From positions 1 to 9,302 of the forward strand of contig DBVW01000014.1 in assembly GCA_002308495.1 (NCBI GenBank): a stretch of DNA of 9,302 bases. Reading direction: 5' to 3'. The notes under the pieces were generated by a model that made no database searches, was not told the origin of the DNA, and saw nothing but the letters and a program-made list of their open reading frames with translations. Positions 1 through 5,374 of this stretch are shown here, in pieces; position 1 is the stretch's first letter, and each line of letters opens with the position of its first letter. Both the position numbers and the translations under genes were made by a program. The stretch is from Alphaproteobacteria bacterium UBA1254 (GTDB taxonomy: Bacteria > Pseudomonadota > Alphaproteobacteria > RF32 > CAG-239).

Positions 1-42
1 GGATTATGATTCCGCTGCTCTAACCAACTGAGCTATCCCGCC
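1..42 (-). tRNA. tRNA-Met(CAT), elongator type, 5' part only (cut by window start)
   Basis: Read on the minus strand, the sequence folds as the first half of a tRNA. It has a 7-base acceptor arm GGCGGGA, the spacer TA, the D-arm GCTC/GAGC with an AGTTGGTTA loop, then anticodon stem GCGGA, loop ATCATAA, and the start of the 3' side of that stem. The loop places the anticodon CAT at 6-8. A CAT anticodon can belong to elongator Met, initiator Met or lysidine-modified Ile. The G-rich acceptor arm and the GCGGA anticodon stem match elongator tRNA-Met of Alphaproteobacteria as I know it, and the stem lacks the GGG of an initiator. The 3' half, including the T-arm, lies outside the window, so acceptor pairing cannot be checked. 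Confidence 0.9.
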
Positions 43-57
43 GTTAATCTTTGGCGA

Positions 58-86
58 TTATTAACGAAATTGTGAGGACTTGTCAA
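58..86 (-). promoter_or_regulatory. sigma70-type promoter of the tRNA-Met gene
   Basis: On the minus strand there is a perfect TTGACA (81-86), preceded by C as is common in alphaproteobacterial promoters. After a 17-nt spacer comes TAATAA (58-63). Transcription would start near 51, about 9 nt ahead of the mature tRNA 5' end. The bases just after the -10 box are GC-rich (TCGCC), a discriminator typical of stable-RNA promoters under stringent control. The stringent-control reading is inference. Confidence 0.75.
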
Positions 87-146
87 GAAAAAAATGATGT
101 TTTTAATTTGTTGCTTTAAGAAGTTATATTGTATGTGAAATATATG

Positions 147-181
147 AAAAAAAACGCGCTTGATAAAAGCGCGTTTTTTTT
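147..181 (-). terminator. Rho-independent terminator after the parvulin gene
   Basis: A hairpin has arms 147-161 and 167-181: a GC-rich core CGCGCTT/AAGCGCG, flanked by eight A on one side and eight T on the other, with a 5-base loop. Read on the minus strand it ends in a T run 13 nt beyond the stop codon of the parvulin gene. The A tract on the other side makes it potentially bidirectional, but no plus-strand gene runs into it. Confidence 0.88.
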
Positions 182-193
182 AAGTCGTTTGAT

Positions 194-1042
194 TTATTTT
201 TCTTCTTTCGGTTCAGGCATTTTTTTGCCGTTTAAATCAAATTTTTCAACCTTGCCGTCTTTGTGCAAAGAATCTAAAGTTTCGGCAACAACCTGTTGGC
301 TTAAGATGTTTTTGATTTGGGGTTCTAATTCAGCCAAAGGTAACGGTGCGGAATCACGAATATCTTCAAGCAAGATAATGTGATAACCGAATTGCGTTTT
401 AACAGGTTTTTTCGTATATTCGCCTTTTTTCAATGCCATTGCAGCCTTTGTGAATTCAGGAACCATTAAGTCTTCCGTGAAATAGCCCAAATCGACGGTG
501 TTGTCTTTGGTATATTCTTTTGCCAATTGATCAAAGTTTCCGCCTTTGTTTAATTTTTCAATGACTTCCTGAGCCGTTTTTTCATTGTCAAGCAAAATGT
601 GTTTTGCGCCCATTTCTTTTTTGCTTTCAAATTTTGCGACATATTCGTCATCGTAAAATTTTTGGACAGCCGCCGCGTTGACTTTTTCTTCAACGGTTTT
701 TTCCAAAAATACTTTGCGAGCCAAATCTTCTTTTGCGGTTTGCAACTGTTCTTTGTATTCCGGCGTTTCTTCAATATTTGCTTTGGAGGCAGCCTGGTAA
801 AGAAGTTTGCCGTTGACGTAAACATCGACAGCTTTTTCGTAAAAGTCATTAAAAGGAACCTGTGCTGCAATTTGCGGATTGTCGGCATAGCCCCTTCTGA
901 TTTCGTCGACGCTGATGATTTCGCCGTTAACACGAGCAGCAACACCGACATTCTTTTGTGCATTTACTTTGCAGGCAAAAAATGCGGCAACAGCTAAAAC
1001 CACAACAGCGGCTGTTCCGGCTAAAAGATATTTTTTTCGCAT
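194..1042 (-). CDS. Exported parvulin-type peptidylprolyl cis-trans isomerase (PpiC/SurA/PrsA-like)
   Basis: 282 residues. The N-terminus has basic residues (MRKK) and then a hydrophobic stretch at about 5-24, giving a signal peptide or membrane anchor; VNA before Q29 is a plausible signal-peptidase I site. Cys24 follows FFA, a poor lipobox, so a lipoprotein is unlikely but not excluded. Residues about 33-130 resemble the helical SurA_N-like chaperone region (ARVNGEIISVDEI). Residues about 145-229 are a rotamase domain, with AKHILL, a GGNFDQLAKEY segment, DLGYF and FGYHIILLED in family order. The tail is charged. The role is proline isomerisation and chaperoning of secreted proteins in the periplasm. 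The start is supported by AGGAG at 1050-1054, 7 nt upstream. It is divergent from secA, which fits a secretion role. It appears monocistronic, closed by the terminator at 147-181. Assignment to a specific orthologue (surA, prsA, ppiD) is not justified. Confidence 0.93.
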   Translation of the reverse strand: MRKKYLLAGTAAVVVLAVAAFFACKVNAQKNVGVAARVNGEIISVDEIRRGYADNPQIAAQVPFNDFYEKAVDVYVNGKLLYQAASKANIEETPEYKEQLQTAKEDLARKVFLEKTVEEKVNAAAVQKFYDDEYVAKFESKKEMGAKHILLDNEKTAQEVIEKLNKGGNFDQLAKEYTKDNTVDLGYFTEDLMVPEFTKAAMALKKGEYTKKPVKTQFGYHIILLEDIRDSAPLPLAELEPQIKNILSQQVVAETLDSLHKDGKVEKFDLNGKKMPEPKEEK

Positions 1043-1082
1043 ATTTTATCTCCTAAAAAATTTTCAAAATAAACTGGAATTT

Positions 1083-1111
1083 AATATAAACGCTTTTATT
1101 TCTATTTTCAA
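1083..1111 (-). promoter_or_regulatory. Predicted promoter of the parvulin gene
   Basis: On the minus strand, TTGAAA (1106-1111; 5/6 to TTGACA) is followed after 17 nt by TATATT (1083-1088; 5/6 to TATAAT). Transcription would start near 1076, giving a leader of about 34 nt that contains the AGGAG ribosome site. It lies in the 175-bp region shared with the divergent secA promoter, and the two core promoters do not overlap. Confidence 0.6.
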
Positions 1112-1151
1112 AGTATTTTTTGTGAGCGGTTTATAACTTTGGCGCATAGTA

Positions 1152-1180
1152 TTGACTTTAGTTTTAATAAACACTAAATG
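1152..1180 (+). promoter_or_regulatory. Predicted secA promoter (clear -35, uncertain -10)
   Basis: TTGACT at 1152-1157 is a good -35 box. At the proper spacing the -10 is weak: CTAAAT at 1174-1179 (16-nt spacer), or TAAATG one base later. A better-looking TAAAAT at 1181-1186 is too far from this -35 (23 nt). The 15 bases at 1150-1164 recur exactly in front of the gene at 4240. I see no SecM-like secretion-monitor leader; the leader is only about 30-40 nt. Confidence 0.45.
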
Positions 1181-1217
1181 TAAAATATTAAAAATAAAAG
1201 AATAAAGGTCTTATCTT

Positions 1218-3956
1218 ATGATTAATAAAATTGCACGCATGCTGTTCGGCAGCGCTAATGACAGGTTTGTCAAAAAACAGTTTAAAATCGTTGAAAAAAT
1301 TAATGCTTTAGAGCCTGATTTTATCAAGCTTTCAGATGAAGAATTAAAAGCCAAAACAACAGAATTTAAAAATCGTTTGAAAAACGGCGAAACGTTAGAT
1401 GATTTGTTGCCGGAGGCTTTTGCTGCTGTTCGTGAGGCGGCAAAACGTACGTTGGGACAGCGACACTATGATGTTCAGCTTGTCGGCGGTATTGTGCTTC
1501 ACAAGGGTATGATTGCCGAGATGAAGACAGGTGAGGGTAAAACACTTGTGGCAACATTGGCGGCTTATTTGAATGCTTTGGAAGGCAAAGGTGTGCATAT
1601 TGTTACCGTTAACGACTATTTGGCAAAACGTGATGCCGAGTGGATGGGGCAGATTTATCGCTTTTTGGGCTTGACGGTTGACTATATTATTCATGAAAAA
1701 AATGACGAGCAGAGGAGAGCCGCTTATAATTCGGATATTTTATACGGAACAAATAATGAGCTCGGTTTTGATTATTTAAGAGACAATATGAAATTTGCGC
1801 TTGCAGACAGAGTTCAGCGAGAATTTAATTTTGCAATTGTCGATGAGGTTGACTCGATTTTAATTGATGAAGCCAGGACGCCGCTTATTATTTCGGGTGC
1901 GGCAGAAGACTCGTCAGAAAAGTATATTACGGTTGACAGGATCATTCCCGAACTTTCGGCAACGGATTATGAAAAAGACGAAAAGCAAAAAACCGTTACC
2001 TTAACGGAAGCCGGTATGACGCATGTCGAAGAGCTTTTGAAAAAAGTCGGGCTGATTACCGAGGGCAGCTTGTATGATATTGCCAACGTTACGCTTGTTC
2101 ATCATGTTAACCAGGCTTTGCGCGCACACAAGATGTTTGCAAGAGATGTTGACTATATTGTTAAAGATGGCAAAGTTGTGATTGTTGATGAATTTACGGG
2201 ACGTGTGATGGAAGGCAGACGTTTTTCGGACGGTTTGCATCAGGCTTTGGAAGCAAAAGAACATGTGGCGATACAATCCGAAAACCAGACGCTTGCATCG
2301 ATTACGTTCCAAAATTATTTCAGAATTTATCCGAAATTGTCGGGTATGACCGGAACGGCGATGACGGAAGAAGCCGAATTTATGGATATTTATAATTTGC
2401 CGTGTGTTGAAATTCCGACAAACAAGCCTGTTATCAGGATTGATGAACATGATGAAATTTATCGGACGGAAGCCGAAAAATATAGGGCTATTATTCGCAC
2501 GATTTTAGATTGTCATAAGCGCGGACAGCCTGTTTTGGTCGGTACGACATCGGTTGAAAAGTCGGAACTTGTTGCGGATATGCTTTCTAAAGAAGCGCCC
2601 CAGGTTAAGTTTGAGGTTTTGAATGCACGTCATCACGAACGTGAGGCTGCAATTGTTGCGCAAGCGGGAGTTTCGGGCGCAATTACGATTTCAACCAATA
2701 TGGCCGGACGCGGAACGGATATTCAGCTTGGCGGTAACCCCGATATGAAGCTTAAATATTCGCTCAAAGGTGATGAAACAGATGAGCAAATTGCCGCTTT
2801 GAAAGAAAAAATTAAAAAAGAAGTTGAGGAAGACAAGGCAAAAGTTTTGGATGCCGGCGGTTTATATATTCTTGGTACGGAGCGTCATGAAAGCCGGCGA
2901 ATCGACAACCAGCTTCGCGGACGTTCGGGACGTCAGGGAGACCCCGGAACATCAAAGTTTTTCTTGTCACTCGAAGACGATTTGATGCGTATTTTCGGTT
3001 CGGAGAGAATGTCTGCCGTTTTGCATCGTTTAGGATTGCCTGAAGGTGAGGCACTTGTTCACCCGTGGATTTCAAAGGCGCTTGAAAAAGCTCAGCAAAA
3101 AGTTGAAGAGCGCAACTTTGATATCAGAAAGAATCTGTTGAAATATGACGATGTGATGAATGAGCAACGCAAGGTGATTTATGCCGAGCGTAAAAAGCTG
3201 ATGGAAACAGACGATGTTTCGGACAGCGTTCAGGAAATGCGCGAAGAATGTTTGGGTTCGCTCGTCGAGCGCTATTTGCCCTATGGCTCTGATAAATCGC
3301 AATGGCAGTTGGAAGCTTTGCAACAAGATTTGGCAAAGATGACGGGATTTGTTGTTCCGGTTGTGAACTGGGGCAATATTGACGGTGTTTCAACCGATGA
3401 ATTAAAAGAAAAAGTTTTGAACGAAATTGAAAAAGATTTAAAAGAAAAGAATGCCGCCGTTCCCGAAGAGATTGTTAAAATGGTTGATAAAAGCATTCTT
3501 TTGCAAACGCTCGACTTTTTATGGAAGGAACATATCGCAACTTTAGACCAGATGCGTCATACGATTGTTTTGCGTGCATACGGGCAGAAAGATCCGTTAA
3601 ACGAATACAAAAAAGAAGCGTTTAATATGTTTTCGGACCTTCTTGATGTGTTAAAAGAGCAGGTTACAATCGTTACTTGCCGCACAGTCATTAAATCAAA
3701 TTCCGATCAAAAGGCGCGTGAAGCCGAAGAGCGTGCGCAAAATATGAAAACAAGCGAAGTTCACGAATCGCCCGAAAATGTTTTATCAGGTGAGCCTTCT
3801 CGTCCTGCAGAACCTGTTCAAAATACGCCTTTCAGGCATCAGACCGGCGCCGTTGATCCGAACGATCCGTCAACATGGGGCAAGATTGCGCGAAACGATT
3901 TATGTCCGTGCGGGAGCGGGAAAAAATATAAGCACTGTCACGGAAAAATCGCCTAA
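1218..3956 (+). CDS. secA: Preprotein translocase ATPase SecA
   Basis: 912 residues, full length for a proteobacterial SecA. This is the motor that threads unfolded preproteins through SecYEG at the inner membrane using ATP. The N-terminal QLVGG (87-91) sits where the SecA Q motif is expected. Walker A is MKTGEGKT (102-109, Lys108). Walker B is DEVD (209-212), followed by SILIDEARTPLIISG. The preprotein-crosslinking region follows (about 230-370), with FTGRVMEGRRFSDG, then SGMTGTA and the second motor domain with TNMAGRGTDI and LRGRSGRQGDPG. The wing/scaffold region has NLLKYDDVMNEQR. The C-terminus is a zinc-binding tail with Cys896, Cys898, Cys907 and His908 (CPCGSGKKYKHCH), the SecB- and lipid-interacting element. 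The ATG is preceded by AAAGG at 1204-1208, 9 nt upstream. No truncation or frameshift is seen. The stop codon overlaps the first bases of the palindrome at 3955. Confidence 0.99.
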   Translation: MINKIARMLFGSANDRFVKKQFKIVEKINALEPDFIKLSDEELKAKTTEFKNRLKNGETLDDLLPEAFAAVREAAKRTLGQRHYDVQLVGGIVLHKGMIAEMKTGEGKTLVATLAAYLNALEGKGVHIVTVNDYLAKRDAEWMGQIYRFLGLTVDYIIHEKNDEQRRAAYNSDILYGTNNELGFDYLRDNMKFALADRVQREFNFAIVDEVDSILIDEARTPLIISGAAEDSSEKYITVDRIIPELSATDYEKDEKQKTVTLTEAGMTHVEELLKKVGLITEGSLYDIANVTLVHHVNQALRAHKMFARDVDYIVKDGKVVIVDEFTGRVMEGRRFSDGLHQALEAKEHVAIQSENQTLASITFQNYFRIYPKLSGMTGTAMTEEAEFMDIYNLPCVEIPTNKPVIRIDEHDEIYRTEAEKYRAIIRTILDCHKRGQPVLVGTTSVEKSELVADMLSKEAPQVKFEVLNARHHEREAAIVAQAGVSGAITISTNMAGRGTDIQLGGNPDMKLKYSLKGDETDEQIAALKEKIKKEVEEDKAKVLDAGGLYILGTERHESRRIDNQLRGRSGRQGDPGTSKFFLSLEDDLMRIFGSERMSAVLHRLGLPEGEALVHPWISKALEKAQQKVEERNFDIRKNLLKYDDVMNEQRKVIYAERKKLMETDDVSDSVQEMREECLGSLVERYLPYGSDKSQWQLEALQQDLAKMTGFVVPVVNWGNIDGVSTDELKEKVLNEIEKDLKEKNAAVPEEIVKMVDKSILLQTLDFLWKEHIATLDQMRHTIVLRAYGQKDPLNEYKKEAFNMFSDLLDVLKEQVTIVTCRTVIKSNSDQKAREAEERAQNMKTSEVHESPENVLSGEPSRPAEPVQNTPFRHQTGAVDPNDPSTWGKIARNDLCPCGSGKKYKHCHGKIA

Positions 3957-4081
3957 AAACGCGGAGAATGAGCTCGTCTAGAGCAGAAATTTCGAAAGCG
4001 GAAAAATTCACGTAGGCTTATCTACGCTAAAATTTTTCCGCTTCTTATTTCTACTCTATCCAAACCATTCTCCGCGTTTTT
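3955..4081. repeat. 127-bp nested palindrome (long imperfect inverted repeat) after secA
   Basis: The two halves pair in four blocks. The outer stem is 3955-3970 with 4066-4081 (16/16). A second stem is 3979-3990 with 4047-4058 (11/12; the mismatch is C:A in plus-strand RNA but G:U in minus-strand RNA). A third is 3996-4008 with 4031-4043 (13/13). The apical stem is 4011-4015 with 4022-4026 (5/5), with a 6-nt loop. Short asymmetric internal loops (8/7, 5/3 and 2/4 nt) separate them. The outer stem has AAAAA at one end and TTTTT at the other, so it could end transcription on either strand, and it is the only candidate terminator for secA. It is far longer than an ordinary terminator and begins inside the secA TAA. 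Its size and shape recall dispersed palindromic repeats (ERIC-like, RPE-like), but I do not recognise the sequence as a known family and only one copy is in this window. Confidence 0.9.
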
Positions 4082-4167
4082 ATTTTACTGTGTATTAATT
4101 TGTGCGAGGGCGCATACTTCGTATTTGCCTTATTCTCGGTACTTTTTACAAAAACAATAATAACTTA

Positions 4168-4195
4168 TTGACTTTAGTTTGGAATAAAATATAAT
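4168..4195 (+). promoter_or_regulatory. sigma70-type promoter of the orphan gene at 4240
   Basis: TTGACT (4168-4173), a 16-nt spacer, then a perfect TATAAT (4190-4195). Start of transcription is expected near 4202, leaving a leader of about 38 nt. That leader is very AT-rich and has no recognisable Shine-Dalgarno sequence. Confidence 0.75.
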
Positions 4196-4239
4196 CCGAG
4201 TATGTTTTATATTGATTATATCTAAATTTTATTTTTATT

Positions 4240-4695
4240 ATGCCTAGGTTGTATGTTGATGAAAATCTGAGGGTAACAGATGATGTTTCTCTTCAGAAAG
4301 CAATTGTTAACAGGGTTAATGGTTGCTTTGAAATTACCTTTTTTGAGCCGATTGGGTTTTGTAAGGCTCGTTCAGGTTCTTGGGAAGTAAAAGCACACTG
4401 GCGTAAAAAGAATTATCCGCAATATTATGCCATTTTGCCGCGCGCTGAGAGCCTTTTGTTTGCCAATGAAGGTGGCAAGCTGATTTTTAGGAGTTGTCCT
4501 ACCTCATCGACCTATACAGACCACCACGGACGGATTGATTTTCGCTATAAGATTGATTCTCAAGGAAACAGTTCCATGGATTGCGGTGAGATGCATGATA
4601 ATGTATATGGGGCGTTGCTTTTGACACTGCACCAATTTCAGGAGCTGAATCCGAGTGTTGACGTTGAAAACTATGAAATGTCTGTGTGCTACTGA
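4240..4695 (+). CDS. Unrecognised 151-residue protein (orphan-like hypothetical)
   Basis: I do not recognise a family. The product is soluble-looking: no signal peptide, no hydrophobic membrane span, mixed charge. It is rich in aromatic residues and has five Cys (29, 41, 86, 115, 150). A His-His pair (95-96) and a CGEMH cluster (Cys115, His119) could bind metal, but nothing shows that they do. The final third (about 118-135) reads as one amphipathic helix, DNVYGALLLTLHQF. Coding is supported by a strong promoter just upstream, a strong hairpin terminator starting at its stop codon, and a 456-bp frame with sensible composition. Against this, no ribosome-binding site precedes the ATG; translation would rely on the unstructured AT-rich leader. 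It is a one-gene unit between the secA palindrome and the dedA-cstA pair. No neighbour points to a function. It may be a lineage-specific gene or a recent arrival. Confidence 0.7.
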   Translation: MPRLYVDENLRVTDDVSLQKAIVNRVNGCFEITFFEPIGFCKARSGSWEVKAHWRKKNYPQYYAILPRAESLLFANEGGKLIFRSCPTSSTYTDHHGRIDFRYKIDSQGNSSMDCGEMHDNVYGALLLTLHQFQELNPSVDVENYEMSVCY

Positions 4696-4730
4696 AAAAA
4701 TAGCTTTCCTGGGAAGGAAGGCTATTTTTT
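4695..4730 (+). terminator. Rho-independent terminator of the orphan gene
   Basis: A 16-bp stem (4695-4710 with 4715-4730) has one G:U wobble and a GGGA tetraloop. It begins with an A tract at the stop codon and ends in a T run. It isolates the gene at 4240 from the downstream dedA-cstA pair, and the A/T flanks would let it work in both directions. Confidence 0.92.
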
Positions 4731-4732
4731 TC

Positions 4733-4761
4733 TTGCTATTTTAATATCTTCTTCTTATAGT
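4733..4761 (+). promoter_or_regulatory. Possible promoter of the dedA-cstA pair
   Basis: TTGCTA (4733-4738), a 17-nt spacer and TATAGT (4756-4761; 5/6 to consensus). Transcription would begin near 4768, just at the AGAGGAAG ribosome site, so the leader would be only about 11 nt. The position right after a terminator makes a promoter here necessary unless there is read-through. The -35 is only 4/6. Confidence 0.4.
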
Positions 4762-4778
4762 TGCCCAAGAGGAAGAAA

Positions 4779-5363
4779 ATGAAATTTATTCGCAAAATTT
4801 ATGACAAGATGTTGGAGCTTTCGGAAGGCAAAGGCGCGATGATGGCGCTTTTTGCGGTCGCTTTTGCCGAGAGTTCGTTTTTTCCCATTCCGCCTGATAT
4901 TATGCTTATACCGATGATTTTAGCAACGCCGTCAAAGGCTTGGAAAATTGCCGGTTTCGCAACGTTTGCCTCGGTTTTGGGCGGGTATTTCGGGTATGCC
5001 ATCGGTGTGTTTTTCTTTGATGTGATTGCTGAGCCGCTTTTATCGTTTTACGGTTATTTGGAAAAATTTCGGACTTTTCAAAGTTATTACAATGAATATG
5101 GCGCGTGGATTGTTTTTGGAGCCGGCTTGACGCCGTTTCCCTATAAAATCATTACGATTGCCTCCGGTGCGGTGCATCTAGATTTGATGGTCTTTACGGT
5201 TGCCTCGATTTTGGCGCGCGGCGGGCGGTTTTTTGTTGTGGCATGGCTGTTGAAACGCTACGGAGCGCCGATGAAAACATTTATTGAGAAAAATCTTGGT
5301 TGGCTTTCGGTGTTGTTTTTGCTTTTACTTATCGGTGGTTTTGCACTTTTGAAGTATTTATAA
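4779..5363 (+). CDS. DedA/VTT-family inner-membrane protein, YqaA-like
   Basis: 194 residues from the ATG chosen here. The frame opens further upstream at a TTG (4761), but AGAGGAAG (4768-4775) sits at the correct distance from the ATG, and the TTG overlaps a likely -10 box. DedA hallmarks are present. FAESSFFPIPPD (about 29-40, Glu31 and the Pro residues) forms the first re-entrant loop. GGYFGYAIG lies at about 68-76. GLTPFPYKIITIASG (about 116-130) is the second re-entrant loop with its conserved Pro and Lys. ARGGRFF (146-152) contains the family Arg residues. A final hydrophobic span runs at about 174-191. The TPFPYK signature and short length point to the YqaA branch. Family members are linked to lipid scrambling or flipping (for example of carrier lipids) and to membrane stress; the substrate here is unknown. 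It lies 11 nt ahead of cstA and is probably cotranscribed with it. Confidence 0.92.
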   Translation: MKFIRKIYDKMLELSEGKGAMMALFAVAFAESSFFPIPPDIMLIPMILATPSKAWKIAGFATFASVLGGYFGYAIGVFFFDVIAEPLLSFYGYLEKFRTFQSYYNEYGAWIVFGAGLTPFPYKIITIASGAVHLDLMVFTVASILARGGRFFVVAWLLKRYGAPMKTFIEKNLGWLSVLFLLLLIGGFALLKYL

Positions 5364-5374
5364 GGACTTGAACG

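Noticed and set aside
1..42. Initiator tRNA-fMet or tRNA-Ile2
   Set aside because: The anticodon stem lacks the initiator GGG/CCC pairs, and the acceptor arm resembles elongator Met; the missing 3' half leaves a small doubt.
1009..1042. Lipoprotein signal in the parvulin (Cys24)
   Set aside because: The residues before the Cys are FFA, which do not fit a lipobox; a signal-peptidase I site or an uncleaved anchor fits better.
1190..1217. SecM-like leader or arrest peptide before secA
   Set aside because: The predicted transcript leader is too short for a reading frame, and no arrest motif is visible.
1395..2450. Long open frames on the strand opposite secA (99 and 149 residues)
   Set aside because: They lie wholly within secA, whose frame is certain, and their translations show no family features. 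They are shadows of its codon usage.
3778..3981. 67-residue plus-strand frame across the secA 3' end into the palindrome
   Set aside because: It is out of frame with the secA zinc-binding tail, which is clearly coding; its end merely runs into the palindrome's left arm.
4106..4129. Small hairpin-like stretch around ATACTTCGTAT, considered as a second terminator or riboswitch piece
   Set aside because: The stem is short and interrupted, there is no T run after it, and no known riboswitch core is visible.
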